Source: Deltaproteobacteria bacterium (lineage in GTDB: Bacteria; Myxococcota_A; Polyangia; Haliangiales; Haliangiaceae). From it: a DNA stretch of 64,000 bases. Of the stretch, positions 44,591 to 53,792 are shown one piece after another. Positions within the stretch are counted from its first letter, which is position 1. Every line of letters begins with the position of its first letter. The notes below the pieces were generated by a model. That model saw only the letters and a program-made list of their open reading frames with translations, had not been told where the DNA came from and made no database searches. Made by a program: the position numbers and the translations under genes. The stretch covers positions 1 to 64,000 of the forward strand of contig JANXOM010000109.1 of assembly GCA_025353585.1 (NCBI GenBank), read 5' to 3'.

Positions 44591-46303
44591 ATGCGCGGAC
44601 TCCTGCTCGCTCTCGCCGTCACCACCTCGCTCGTCCCCGCCTGCGCCACCAGCGGCGACGGGGACGCCGAGGGCGTCACGGAGCTCGACCCGGGCGGCCC
44701 GCTCGGCAAGGAGGACTCGGCCGGCATCTCCGCGCTCCGGGTGGACGGGGATTACAGCGCGACCGCCGCCTGGAAGGTCACGAACCAGTGGGAAGACACG
44801 ACCACGGCCGACGCGAAGCTGGCCGGCATGGCCTGGGGCGCGAACAGCGGCCTCAACTGGGACGAGAAGTACGCGGCGTGGGTCGGCTCGTTCGTCCAGG
44901 TCGATAGCCTCGACTGGTTCAAGACGGTCGCGATCTCGACCCCGTTCGGCAAGAGCGTGCGGGGCCCCAAGATCGACTGCGCCGACCTCGCCATCCTGCT
45001 CCGCTTCTCGTTCGCGGCCTGGTACCACCTGCCGGTCTACCTCGTCGGCTACGACGGCAGCACGCCGGTCTACTTCGGGCATTTCGGCGTCCGGACGAAG
45101 AGCGGCAAGTGGTCGCAGGCGTCGAGCTTCGGCAGCTTCGCCGACTACTCCAGCGAGACCGCCGCGCAGTACGGCGCGAAGTGGCCGTCGGACGCGGCGA
45201 TCCGCACGCGTGGCATCTCGCCGAACGACCAGATCCCGTTCCTCGGCGGGGGGGCCCGCGAAGGCGCCTTCCTCGACGAGATCCACCTCAACAAGCGCGC
45301 CGCGCGCCTGATCATGTTCACGCAGGCCTACCTCGGCTCGCACAACATGGTCGACAGCGCGAACACGTACAACATCGTCCCCGAGGCGCTGCGCACCGGC
45401 GACGTGCTGATGTTCGCGCGCTCGCCGCGCGTCGACGGGCACACGACGATCGTCACGGCCGTCAGCCACGTCGCCGAGGGCCGCATGCAGGCGCAGTCGA
45501 TCTACGGTAACGATCCCCCGGCCCAGCCCGCGTGGCAGGACCCGGACGCCACCCGCTCGCTGTTCACCGACGACGAGGGCGGCGGGCCGTCCTTGAACAC
45601 GCCGTACGGCGGCACCACGCCGTACTCGCACCTCAACGGCGGGATCAAGCGGTTCCGCGTGGCGAAGGTCAGGAACGGCAAGTGGTTCAACACGTGGATG
45701 AACGCCGACGAGGCGAGCTGGATCAACGACACCAACTACGACGCGATCGGGGCGCGCCCGGCGCGCTTCGAGGCGCTGCTCGGCGACCCGGATCCAGCCG
45801 TGCAGCGCGAGCAGCTCCTCGAGGTCATCACGGAGAAGCGCGCGTACCTGCAGGAGCACCCGTCGTCGTGCGCGGCCCGCACCGACCGCGAGCAGGCGTT
45901 CGCGGACCTCTACCAGCTGCTCGACACGAGCTTCGGCATGGACCGCGCGGCGGTGGACGCGCAGTACCGCACGACGATCGACGACTACGTGTTCGCGCCG
46001 CTCGACTACTCGAAGTCGCGCACTTGCTGCTGGGACCACACGAGCCGCGCGATGTACGACCTCATCGCGGCGTACGAAACCCAGGCCGCGAGCACCGGCT
46101 GCGTCGATCCGGCGATCTTCAAGCTGACCGCCAACCGCTACGATCCGTTCGCGACGTACGCCAGGTCCACGCCGCAGGCCGCGGCCTGGACCGCGTGGTC
46201 CGCCGACGAGGACTGCCAGGCCGCCGGCGCGACCGACGACGTCGTGCTGGCGGACCCGGGCCTCACGCCCTGGTGCTCGCTGCCGCAGAACGCGGCGCCA
46301 TAG
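44591..46303 (+). CDS. lipoprotein with papain-like (NlpC/P60 or transglutaminase-like) domain
   Basis: 570 residues. Signal with lipobox at LVPAC, a Gly/Asp-rich linker, then a domain with KIDCADLAILLRFSFAAWYH (Cys130) and GDVLMFARSPRVDGHTTIVT (His284). A Cys in xDCADLA and a His in GH(T)xIV are the expected nucleophile and base of papain-fold peptidases or amidases. The C-terminal 150 residues are helical with several cysteines (PSSCAARTDREQ, SRTCCWDHTSRAM). It may cut cell-wall peptides or modify envelope proteins. Family assignment is tentative, and the long inverted repeat begins 17 bases after the stop. Confidence 0.6.
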   Translation: MRGLLLALAVTTSLVPACATSGDGDAEGVTELDPGGPLGKEDSAGISALRVDGDYSATAAWKVTNQWEDTTTADAKLAGMAWGANSGLNWDEKYAAWVGSFVQVDSLDWFKTVAISTPFGKSVRGPKIDCADLAILLRFSFAAWYHLPVYLVGYDGSTPVYFGHFGVRTKSGKWSQASSFGSFADYSSETAAQYGAKWPSDAAIRTRGISPNDQIPFLGGGAREGAFLDEIHLNKRAARLIMFTQAYLGSHNMVDSANTYNIVPEALRTGDVLMFARSPRVDGHTTIVTAVSHVAEGRMQAQSIYGNDPPAQPAWQDPDATRSLFTDDEGGGPSLNTPYGGTTPYSHLNGGIKRFRVAKVRNGKWFNTWMNADEASWINDTNYDAIGARPARFEALLGDPDPAVQREQLLEVITEKRAYLQEHPSSCAARTDREQAFADLYQLLDTSFGMDRAAVDAQYRTTIDDYVFAPLDYSKSRTCCWDHTSRAMYDLIAAYETQAASTGCVDPAIFKLTANRYDPFATYARSTPQAAAWTAWSADEDCQAAGATDDVVLADPGLTPWCSLPQNAAP

Positions 46304-46319
46304 CGCGCCTACGAAGGCG

Positions 46320-46413
46320 AACCGCCAGGCCGCCAGGAGCGCCAAGCTGGAGCCAAGATCAGAGATTTCTCTGATCTTGGCTCCGGCTTGGCGTTCGTGG
46401 CGGCTTGGCGGTT
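46320..46413. repeat. long inverted repeat with 46-base arms and 2-base loop
   Basis: Left arm 46320-46365 and right arm 46368-46413 are reverse complements with about four mismatches. The core GGAGCCAAGATCAGAGA-TT-TCTCTGATCTTGGCTCC is perfect over 17 bp. It fills most of the gap between the papain-like gene and the CrtC/AttH-FAH fusion gene. It could act as a bidirectional transcription stop or be a small mobile or REP-like repeat. A partial relative lies at 32715. Confidence 0.9.
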
Positions 46414-46426
46414 AGTCTGGCGCGGC

Positions 46427-48304
46427 ATGAGCCGTGACCTCGACAGGCCGCTGTGGACTGACCAGCGCCCCTGGTTCGAGGTCTGGTTCGCGGTCGTCAT
46501 CGACGAGGGCAAGCGCCGCGCGGCCTGGATCCGGCAGACCCTGTTCATTCCTCGCTCGTCAGCGTCCGCTGACTCGCGCCACGCCGGCCCGAAGACCGGC
46601 GACGGGCGCGCCACGGTGTGGGCCGCCTGGTTCGACGCCGATGCGCAGCCGACCGCGCGCGCGCGCAAGCGGATCCTCCCGGCGAGCGCCGTGCGCACCG
46701 GCGAGGGCGACGTGCTCGTCCATCACGATGACTGCTCGCTCGGCCGCCGCGGCGCCGAGGGCCACGCCGCCGATCTGGCGTGGACGCTCGCCTGGACCGG
46801 CGGCAAGACCGAGTCGGCGCCGCTGCCGAGCTGGTTGCCCGCGCCGACCCACAGCAAGCCGATCCTCCACGACGCCGACGCGACCGGCGAGATGACCGTC
46901 GGCGGCGAGGTCCACGCGCTCCGCGGCCGCGCGCTCGTCATGCGCCTCTACGGCAAGCGCCGCCTGCCGACGCTGCAGTGGATGTGGGCGCCGTGGCTCG
47001 GCGACTCCGCGCTCGAGATGACGGCGGCGTCGCTGCAGGATCGCTTCGCGCTCGGGCTCGCGGAGCTCCGCATCGATGGCCCCCGCCCGTTGCGCGGCCG
47101 GCCCGCGAGCGCGGCCCACCCCGGCGGCCTCGTCACGGCCACGATCGCGGGGCCGCAGCGCCTCGTCCACGCCCGCGCGTGGGCCGAGCCGGAGGCGATG
47201 GTCGGCTACGCGTACCGCGACACCGACGACCGCGATCTGATGGTCGCGCAGAGCGACAGCGGCTCCGCGCACCTCGAGATCTGGACGCGCAAGCTGCCGG
47301 GCGCGCCCTGGCACCTCACCGACGAGAAGCGCAGCGCGGGCGGCGTGGCCGTGGAGATCCACCAGCACGAGCCGCTGCCGGGCGTCACGTACGTCCCGTG
47401 GGACGGCGTGCGGTTCGACGCCGAGGTCGCCGTGCCGCCGCTCGCGACCGATGCCGAGCACGTGCCGTGGCCGGCGCTCGGCGCGATCGTGGCGCTCGGG
47501 CTCACGTACGCCGACCACATCCGCGAGACCGGTGGCACGCCGTCCGCCGACGCGCCGATCGTCGCGTTCGCCAAGCACGCGCGCACCTTCGTCCGCGATG
47601 ACGGCCCGTATCCCGTCTCCGTCCTCGCGCCGAGCGTCGACGAGGTCACGGCCGCCGCCGTGGCGCTCGAGCCGGACGACAGCGCGCTCGCCACACGCAT
47701 CGCCGGCATGCCCGCCGTCCTCGACTACGAGGGCGAGCTGGCGCTCGTCGCGCTCGGCCCGATCGATCTCGACGCGCTCGCCGCCGGTACGCCGCAGCCG
47801 TTCGGGCTCGCCGCCGCCAACGACCTCACCGCGCGGCTCGTGCAGGCGCTCGGCGACGGCCAGCCCGCGCCGTACGCCTACTGGGCCGCCGCGAAGAGCT
47901 TCCCGCGGTTCGGCCCGGTCTCGCCGCTCGTCTGGGCGCCGGCCGGCGGCCTCGCCGCGATCCCCGCGCTCACGATCGAGACGCGCGTCAACGGCGTCCG
48001 CCGCCAGCACGCGTCCACCGACGACATCATCTACCCGCTGGCCGCCCTCGTCCGCGCCGCGCAGAGCCAGCTCGGGCGGCCGCTGGCGCGCGGCGATGTC
48101 GTCCTGACGGGGACCCCGGGCGGCATCGGCCTGCGGATGTCGCCGCTGCAGCGCCGCGTGGCCGCGCGCATCACGGACCGCTTCCGCAAGGCGGAGATGC
48201 TGGTGTCGTCGTACGCCGCGTCCGACTCGCTCCTGCGGCCGGGCGACGTGGTCGAGGTCTCCTGCGGCCGCGCCGGGACGGTCCGCGCGAGGATCGTTGT
48301 CTAA
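46427..48304 (+). CDS. fusion of a CrtC/AttH-like domain and a fumarylacetoacetate hydrolase domain
   Basis: 625 residues from ATG 46427. The first half (about 1-310) has WFEVWFAVVIDEGKRRAAW, IRQTLFIP, ATVWAAWFDADAQPTARARK and ALVMRLYGKRRLPTLQWMWA, a pattern seen in CrtC/AttH lipocalin-like proteins. The second half (about 330-625) is a FAH domain: YADHIRETGG, YEGELALVALG, AAANDLTARLVQ, KSFPRFGPVSPLVW, QHASTDDIIYPLAALV, VVLTGTPGGIG and LRPGDVVEVSCG. FAH proteins hydrolyse or decarboxylate acyl-pyruvate-like substrates with a metal ion. The pairing is unusual and its pathway unknown. An in-frame ATG at 46388 lies within the inverted repeat and was rejected. Confidence 0.75.
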   Translation: MSRDLDRPLWTDQRPWFEVWFAVVIDEGKRRAAWIRQTLFIPRSSASADSRHAGPKTGDGRATVWAAWFDADAQPTARARKRILPASAVRTGEGDVLVHHDDCSLGRRGAEGHAADLAWTLAWTGGKTESAPLPSWLPAPTHSKPILHDADATGEMTVGGEVHALRGRALVMRLYGKRRLPTLQWMWAPWLGDSALEMTAASLQDRFALGLAELRIDGPRPLRGRPASAAHPGGLVTATIAGPQRLVHARAWAEPEAMVGYAYRDTDDRDLMVAQSDSGSAHLEIWTRKLPGAPWHLTDEKRSAGGVAVEIHQHEPLPGVTYVPWDGVRFDAEVAVPPLATDAEHVPWPALGAIVALGLTYADHIRETGGTPSADAPIVAFAKHARTFVRDDGPYPVSVLAPSVDEVTAAAVALEPDDSALATRIAGMPAVLDYEGELALVALGPIDLDALAAGTPQPFGLAAANDLTARLVQALGDGQPAPYAYWAAAKSFPRFGPVSPLVWAPAGGLAAIPALTIETRVNGVRRQHASTDDIIYPLAALVRAAQSQLGRPLARGDVVLTGTPGGIGLRMSPLQRRVAARITDRFRKAEMLVSSYAASDSLLRPGDVVEVSCGRAGTVRARIVV

Positions 48305-48377
48305 AAATCTAGCGTAATATTAACTGTTTGCGATCGCGCGTCCACCGCGGGCCTCCCTCGCGGCTCCTAGTTGCGAC
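48305..48377 (+). promoter_or_regulatory. AT-rich promoter region before the ECF sigma operon
   Basis: The stretch from 48302 to about 48332 (TAAAAATCTAGCGTAATATT and onward) is the most AT-rich in this part of the window and lies directly before the sigma factor gene. It is a likely promoter, perhaps autoregulated by the ECF sigma factor, but no specific -35/-10 could be assigned. Confidence 0.35.
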
Positions 48378-49001
48378 GTGGAGACGATGACCCTCACATC
48401 TGGAGCTCGCCTGGGCGTGGTGACACGAGCAGATGGGCGGGGCCGCCTCCTGGCGGAGCTGGCCGATGGCCCCGCCCGCAAGGCCTACGCGATCGCGTAC
48501 GACCTCCTCGGTAACCGCGCCGAGGCGGAGGAGGCCGTCCAGGAGGCGCTGGCGCGCGCGTGCGAGTCGATCGGCGATCTCCGCGAGCCGAGCGCCGCGC
48601 AGGGCTGGTACCTGCGGATCGTGACCACGATGTGCCTGCGCACGCTGCGGCGCCGCAAGCTGCGCCGGGCGCTGATCGGCTGGCTGCCGGGGCAAGGCCC
48701 CGTCGACGCTGCGCCGAACCAGGACGTCGCCGCGCCGCGCGAGGACATCGCGGAGCGGATGCACGGCGTCGCGGACGCGGTGCCCGACGCCGCGCTGGTC
48801 TCGCAGCAAGCGCTGCGCGATCTGATGAGCCGGATGACGTCGCTGTCGGCGCAGCAGCGCACGGCGCTCGTCCTGCGCTACGGCCACGACCTGCCGGTCT
48901 CCGTGATCGCCGAGATGCTCGGCGTGGAGCTCGCCACCGCGAAGACTCACCTCGTGCGCGGCCTCGCGCGCCTGCGCGACATGATGGAGGATCACCGATG
49001 A
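48378..49001 (+). CDS. ECF-type RNA polymerase sigma factor
   Basis: 207 residues from GTG 48378 (204 from ATG 48387). Region 2: [28 protein letters not shown] split here as [15 protein letters not shown] and [11 protein letters not shown]; then [19 protein letters not shown]. Region 4: [51 protein letters not shown]. This is a standard two-domain ECF sigma factor. The stop overlaps the start of the anti-sigma gene (ATGA). Its likely target is its own operon and envelope-stress genes. Confidence 0.9.
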   Translation: METMTLTSGARLGVVTRADGRGRLLAELADGPARKAYAIAYDLLGNRAEAEEAVQEALARACESIGDLREPSAAQGWYLRIVTTMCLRTLRRRKLRRALIGWLPGQGPVDAAPNQDVAAPREDIAERMHGVADAVPDAALVSQQALRDLMSRMTSLSAQQRTALVLRYGHDLPVSVIAEMLGVELATAKTHLVRGLARLRDMMEDHR

Positions 49002-49549
49002 GCGACCGCGACCTGACCTGTGACCGAGTGGCCGAGCGCGTCGCGCTGGGCGAACCGCTGGGCGACCTCGCCGCGCACGTCGAGACCTGCGACCCCTGCC
49101 GCCTGCTCGCGGCGCTGCCGACGCAGCTCGGGAGCACGCACGCCGCGGTCGATCCGGGGCTCGGGTTCGCGGCCCGCATGACCGCGGGCGCCCAGCACCG
49201 CATCGTCGTCCGCAAGCGGCGCCGGATCGCGAGCGGCGCGGCGGCGGCCGTCGCGGCCAGCGTGCTCGGCGTGGTCGCGTTCGCGCGGATCACGAGCCCG
49301 GCCGACGTCGCCATCGCGCCGACCGTCACCGCGCCGACCGATCCCGCCGAGCCCACCAAGGCCGGCACGAGCACCGACCCGTGGCGCACGAACCCCGACG
49401 AGCCGCACGCGGCCGCCGTCGATCCCGATGTCCGCGCGCTCGTTCACCTCGCCGACATCGATCGCGACCTGCGCGGCACCGCGCACTGGGGCCGCATCGC
49501 GAAGCCCCTCCGCCCCTATCGCTCGCTCGTTCAAGGAGTCAAGCCGTGA
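48998..49549 (+). CDS. anti-sigma factor with zinc-binding N-terminus
   Basis: 183 residues. N-terminal motif [15 protein letters not shown] (H...CxxC) matches the anti-sigma zinc-finger type, then a basic stretch (VRKRRRI) and one transmembrane helix ([20 protein letters not shown]), followed by a Thr/Pro-rich and a short folded periplasmic tail. It should hold the upstream ECF sigma factor at the membrane until a signal releases it. The stop overlaps the next GTG start, so the three genes are translationally linked. Confidence 0.85.
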   Translation: MSDRDLTCDRVAERVALGEPLGDLAAHVETCDPCRLLAALPTQLGSTHAAVDPGLGFAARMTAGAQHRIVVRKRRRIASGAAAAVAASVLGVVAFARITSPADVAIAPTVTAPTDPAEPTKAGTSTDPWRTNPDEPHAAAVDPDVRALVHLADIDRDLRGTAHWGRIAKPLRPYRSLVQGVKP

Positions 49550-50643
49550 AGCAGATCCGCACGTTCCTGATGGTCGCCCTGCCGTCGCTGCTGGCGGGCG
49601 GGCTCCTGTTCGGCGGGCCCGGCGGCGCCGCCCAGGCCGACGATGGCCGCGCGGTCTCCGGCTTCTGGCCGGCGGCGACGGGCCCGGTCGTGGTGGTGCC
49701 CGCGCGGCCGCTGCCGGTGCCGCCGGTGCCGCCGGTGCCGCCGGTGCCGCCGGTGCCGCCCGTGGGCGTGAACGTCACGATGCACGACGGCAAGATCATG
49801 ATCAGCGGCGTGCGCGAGCTCGTGCAGCAGCAGCTCGCCGAGGCGCGCGCGAAGATCGCGGCGCAGAAGGATCTGTCGCCGAAGCTGCGCGCGAAGCTCG
49901 AGAAGCACCTCGCCAAGGTCCAGGACAAGCTCGACAAGCGGCTCGCGAAGATCGACACGTCCAACATCGACCAGCTCGGCGAAGAGATGGGCGAGCTCGG
50001 CAGCGAGATCTCCGAGGAGATGGGCGAGCTCGGCGCGGAGCTCGGCAGCGACGGGGCGCGCTGGGGCGAGGAGCTCGGCCGCACCCTCGGCAAGGGGTTC
50101 GCGCAGGGCTTCGCCGGGCACGGCGGCGGCGACGGCACGTTTCACTGGGACATGGGCGGCGGCGGAGACAGTGACAATGACCACGACGACGACGATGACC
50201 ACGCCGCGCCGCACCCTGATCCGCATCCGAACTCGCACCCGACGACCGCGCACGTCCACGTGCATGTCGATCAGGACGGCGATGACGACGACGCGACGGG
50301 CGCCGCCGACGACGCGACCGGCGCTGACGACGACGCGATCGCCGCGCTCGGCGACGCGGCGTTGACGAGCGCCCAGCGCGCGGAGATCGCGAAGCTGCGG
50401 GCGGACACGGATCGCCAGATCGCGGCCGCGCAGGCCGAGGTGGCGCGGCTCTCGGAGAGCCTGCGCCAGAAGCTCGCGAACCCGGACGTCACGGATGCGG
50501 AGGTCGCGAGCGCGGTCGACGCCATCAGCTCGAAGGAGGCGGCGATCCGCAAGGCGCGCATCCTCGCGTGGGTGACGGCGCGGCGCGTGCTCGACGCCGG
50601 CCAGCGCTCGCGGATCGAAGGCGCGGCTCGGCGACACAGATAG
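49546..50643 (+). CDS. exported Spy/CpxP-like protein with PPV repeat and Asp/His-rich region
   Basis: 365 residues from GTG 49546, with AAGGAG just upstream. Signal peptide (LLAGGLLFGGPGGAAQA), a run of VPP units (nine-base DNA repeat), a helical region (ELVQQQLAEARAKIAAQKDL, MGELGSEISEEMGELGAELG), an Asp/His-rich stretch (DSDNDHDDDDDHAAPHPDPH, AHVHVHVDQDGDDDDATG) that could bind metal ions, and a C-terminal helical domain (LTSAQRAEIAKLRADTDRQI, ISSKEAAIRKARILAWVTAR, LDAGQRSRIE) with LTxxQ-like Spy/CpxP character. Likely the output or the sensor of the preceding ECF/anti-sigma pair. Confidence 0.75.
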   Translation: MKQIRTFLMVALPSLLAGGLLFGGPGGAAQADDGRAVSGFWPAATGPVVVVPARPLPVPPVPPVPPVPPVPPVGVNVTMHDGKIMISGVRELVQQQLAEARAKIAAQKDLSPKLRAKLEKHLAKVQDKLDKRLAKIDTSNIDQLGEEMGELGSEISEEMGELGAELGSDGARWGEELGRTLGKGFAQGFAGHGGGDGTFHWDMGGGGDSDNDHDDDDDHAAPHPDPHPNSHPTTAHVHVHVDQDGDDDDATGAADDATGADDDAIAALGDAALTSAQRAEIAKLRADTDRQIAAAQAEVARLSESLRQKLANPDVTDAEVASAVDAISSKEAAIRKARILAWVTARRVLDAGQRSRIEGAARRHR

Positions 50644-50687
50644 TCGCCCGGGTCGACATCATGCGCCGTCGAGGTTAGGTTGAGGCC

Positions 50688-51362
50688 GTGTCGCGTCGTC
50701 TGCTCGTAGCCGTGCCGCTGTTCGCGGCGTGCACCGGCAATAGCGACGCGCCGAAGCTGCCCGATCCGCCGCCGCCGGCCGCGCCTCTCGTCGATGCGCC
50801 GGTCATGGATCTGCAGCCGAGCGGCGTGTTCGATCCCGCCGGCGGCCGTCACCTCGATGACGACGTGCCGCCGCCGCCGACGCCGGTCGTGCCGGCGCGA
50901 CCGTCCGAGCGCAACCCGCGCGCGCAGCGGCCGATCGACCTGACGCTCCGCTCGGTCCCGCCGGGCGCGATGGCGGCCGTCGATGGCGTGCCGATCGGCC
51001 CGACGCCGACCTACTGGGCCGGTGACGCGAACGGCCGCGTGCACGAATTCACGTTCGTGCTCGCGCACTACTCCGTCGCGCGCTACCGGTTCGTGCCGGT
51101 CACCAGCGGCATCCTCTTCGCGCGCCTCGACGCGGTTGCCGGTGACGAGTCCCCGCCGAGCACGATTCCTCCGATCCCGCTCGCCGTGCCCGGCCTGGCC
51201 CCGCCGCCGCCGGTCCCCACCGTCATCGCGCCGGCTCCGCGTCCGCCGCCGCCGCCCCCCGTGGACGCCCGCATCGATCCGCCGCCCGCCGACGCGGCCG
51301 AGCCCTCGGCGCCCGCGTCGGACGCCGCCGCCCCGTCCGGCACTCTCGGCCCCTCGTACTAG
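50688..51362 (+). CDS. proline-rich lipoprotein with PEGA-like domain
   Basis: 224 residues from GTG 50688. Lipobox FAAC in RLLVAVPLFAAC, a Pro-rich linker, and a small domain (IDLTLRSVPPGAMAAVDGVP, IGPTPTYW, HEFTFVLAHYSVARYRFVPV) with the 'SxPxGAxVxVDGxxxGxTP' signature of PEGA domains. The C-terminus is low complexity, Pro/Ala/Asp-rich. It follows the Spy-like gene by 44 bases and may be co-expressed. Envelope or surface attachment is inferred. Confidence 0.7.
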   Translation: MSRRLLVAVPLFAACTGNSDAPKLPDPPPPAAPLVDAPVMDLQPSGVFDPAGGRHLDDDVPPPPTPVVPARPSERNPRAQRPIDLTLRSVPPGAMAAVDGVPIGPTPTYWAGDANGRVHEFTFVLAHYSVARYRFVPVTSGILFARLDAVAGDESPPSTIPPIPLAVPGLAPPPPVPTVIAPAPRPPPPPPVDARIDPPPADAAEPSAPASDAAAPSGTLGPSY

Positions 51363-51420
51363 CCCCGAACCCGGGTCACTCTGCCCTGGGTCAGCACACC
51401 GGGGCCTGGCCCCTTTGTTT

Positions 51421-51439
51421 GTGTCCGGGGGCCGGACAC
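51421..51439. terminator. candidate hairpin between convergent genes
   Basis: GTGTCCGG-GGG-CCGGACAC, a perfect 8-bp stem in the gap between two convergent genes. No T-run follows on either strand, so an intrinsic terminator is not proven. The 12-mer GCCGGACACCGG is shared with 41139-41150. Confidence 0.3.
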
Positions 51440-51470
51440 CGGGATGAGGAACAAGGACCTCGAAGAGGCC

Positions 51471-53744
51471 TCAGCGCGGCTTGAGGGAGCCGAGGGGGGT
51501 GTCCGTATCGACGCGGATGGGGTCGGTGCGGTCGGCCGGGATCGGGACGCCGCCCTGGATGGCGTCGATGTCGAGCGGCGAGCCGGAGTCGGCGTCGCCG
51601 AGGACGACGGCCGGGTGCCGGTCGGCCAGGCCGAACGTCAACGGGTAGTGGACGACCGTCTGGTCGTCGGCGTTGACGCGCAGGTCGGGGACCGGTGGCG
51701 TCATGCGGTAGGCCGCGTCGACGAGGCAGGCATCGAACGCGGCGTTGCCGAGCCCGGCGAGCTCCACGCGCGTGACCTCGCCGCGCCCGAGGTCGATGTC
51801 GAAGGCCACGAGGCCGGCGAGCTTCGGGGCCGTACCGAGCGCGTGCTCGTAGCAGACGTACGCGGCCGGCTGCAGCTGATCGCGGACCAGACGCTCGACC
51901 GTGATGCGCTCGATCGCGGACGGCGGGGGCCCCGCCGCGCGCCGGTGCTCGACCGGCGGGGCCCACGCCGGATCCTCCGCCGACACGATCCGCGCGTACG
52001 GCCCGCCGCCCACGATCATCGCGCGCCGGTCCGCGGCGACCTTGCCGCCCGGCGCCAGCACGACCAGCGCGAAGCTCGCGTCCGCGTAGGGGTGGGCCGC
52101 GAAGGCGCGCTGGTACACCGCCGGACCGGCGGGCGTCCCGGCGGCGCGGTCGAAGTCGTCGAACGCGAACGAGGCCATCGCGAGGGCGCCGAGCCCGCTG
52201 CCCGCGCCGAGTGGCGCGACGCGCGCCGCGGTATTGGATGTCACGGCCTCCCGCCGCGCGCCGATGAAGATCGCGGGAGCCGCGCCGTGTGTCAGGTAGA
52301 GCACGGTGCCGCCCGCGCCCGCGCGCAGGAGGCCGGGTAGCTCGCCGCGGCTCACCGCGGGCGCGCCCGTCCGCTTCACGTCGACCCAGGCCGGGCCCAC
52401 CCACGCGGCCGCGCCGGGTAGCGCCGCGTCGAGGTCGGCGACCGCGAGCTCGACGTACGAGCCGCCGTACGTCTCGACCGGCCCCGCCAGCAACGCCTTG
52501 CCGGGCGAGCGCGTCGGGCCCGGGTCCAGCACGATCGCATGCACATCGATCGAACCGGGGAGCGCGCCCGGCGTGGCCGCGAGCGCATCCACCAGCGCGC
52601 GATCGGGCACTTTCCCGAGCACGCCATCGGTGATGATGATGATCGACGCCGGCGGCGTAGTGCCCTCGCCGAGCGCCGCCCGCGCGACCCGGAGCGCGCC
52701 CGCCAGGTCGCTGCCGTTGCTCGCCCCGCGCTTTGCCAGCGCGGCCGTGAGGCGGCTGACCGCGCGCTCCGCTGGCTCCCAGTCTCCGAGGACGCGCGCC
52801 GCGGTGCGGTCGTACACGACCGCGTCCAGCTCGGTCCCCGGCGACAGCGCCGCCGCCGCGGCGTCGACCACCTTCGCGATCGCCGCCGCCCCGACCATGT
52901 CCATGCTGCGGGAGCCGTCGATGACGAACATCGCCCGCCGCGCGGCCGGCGCCAGCGCGCGCGCCGGTGGCGCCAGCACCGTGACGAGCTCGCTCGCCCA
53001 GCCGGCGCCGAGGTCCTCGCGCTGGGTCCACACGAGCGGCTCCGTGCCGTGGAACGCGAGCTCGGCGTCGATCGCCACGTCCTCGTCACCGAGCGTGAAC
53101 GTCGCCGCCCCGCCCGTGCCCGCGCTCCGGCCGACCCGCACGCGCGCCACGCTCGCCCCCGGCCCGCCCGCCGCGCGGATCGTCCCGCGGCACGTCGTCA
53201 GCTGCCCCTCCGCCGCGCGCCCGGGCACCGCGAGGTGCAGCGCGCCGCCCTCGATCGTCACCGGCACGGCCCAGCGCGTCGTCAGCACCACCGCGTGCCC
53301 CACGCCGATCGCCTGCAGCGTCGCGCGGAACCGCGGGCGCCCCTCCGCCGTCAGATCGATCGCCTGCACCAGCAATGGATCGGCGCCGAGCACGCCGCCG
53401 TCGTGCACCACGGTCGTGGAGAACCCGGCCGGCACGCCGATCGCCACGCCTTCGGGCCCGGCCCCGTCGCGCAGCGTGGCCCCGACCAGCGTCGCGCCCT
53501 CGCCGATCGCCAGCTCGTACCCGGCCGCGACCGGGGCATCGCCGAGGTTCGCCAGGTGCTGCCGCAGCTCCACCGTCGCGAGCCCGCCGCGGATCTCCAC
53601 GTCGACCTCGCACGCCGACTCGGCGAGCTGGCTGGCGGGCCGCGGCGCCCCGTGCGCAGCGAGCTCGAGCAGGGCATCGGCCCGCGCGGCGCCCGGCGCC
53701 GCCACCGACGCACAGGCGACCGCCGCGGCGAGGACAGCTTTCAT
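51471..53744 (-). CDS. VIT/von Willebrand A domain protein with AgmX-like C-terminus
   Basis: 757 residues from ATG 53744. Signal peptide ending AARADA, a VIT-like domain about 40-220 ([40 protein letters not shown]), and a vWA domain about 268-430 with MIDAS motif DGSRS at Asp276 and [12 protein letters not shown]-terminal domain ([40 protein letters not shown]) has the AgmX/PglI-type pattern that resembles TonB-like C-termini in myxobacteria. Probably a periplasmic or surface protein-interaction factor. It diverges from the patatin gene with 48 bases between. Confidence 0.85.
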   Translation of the reverse strand: MKAVLAAAVACASVAAPGAARADALLELAAHGAPRPASQLAESACEVDVEIRGGLATVELRQHLANLGDAPVAAGYELAIGEGATLVGATLRDGAGPEGVAIGVPAGFSTTVVHDGGVLGADPLLVQAIDLTAEGRPRFRATLQAIGVGHAVVLTTRWAVPVTIEGGALHLAVPGRAAEGQLTTCRGTIRAAGGPGASVARVRVGRSAGTGGAATFTLGDEDVAIDAELAFHGTEPLVWTQREDLGAGWASELVTVLAPPARALAPAARRAMFVIDGSRSMDMVGAAAIAKVVDAAAAALSPGTELDAVVYDRTAARVLGDWEPAERAVSRLTAALAKRGASNGSDLAGALRVARAALGEGTTPPASIIIITDGVLGKVPDRALVDALAATPGALPGSIDVHAIVLDPGPTRSPGKALLAGPVETYGGSYVELAVADLDAALPGAAAWVGPAWVDVKRTGAPAVSRGELPGLLRAGAGGTVLYLTHGAAPAIFIGARREAVTSNTAARVAPLGAGSGLGALAMASFAFDDFDRAAGTPAGPAVYQRAFAAHPYADASFALVVLAPGGKVAADRRAMIVGGGPYARIVSAEDPAWAPPVEHRRAAGPPPSAIERITVERLVRDQLQPAAYVCYEHALGTAPKLAGLVAFDIDLGRGEVTRVELAGLGNAAFDACLVDAAYRMTPPVPDLRVNADDQTVVHYPLTFGLADRHPAVVLGDADSGSPLDIDAIQGGVPIPADRTDPIRVDTDTPLGSLKPR

Positions 53745-53792
53745 GCCCCAAGGACAACGCACCGCGCCGAGGCGTTGCATACAATCGACCTC

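Noticed and set aside
46388-46426. Upstream ATG as the start of the CrtC/AttH-FAH fusion gene
   Set aside because: It lies within the right arm of the inverted repeat; ATG 46427 gives a start next to the conserved domain.
51391-53031. 546-codon frame overlapping the VIT/vWA gene on the same strand
   Set aside because: Composition is Arg/Gly/Ala-rich without motifs; the other frame shows VIT, MIDAS and AgmX-like features.
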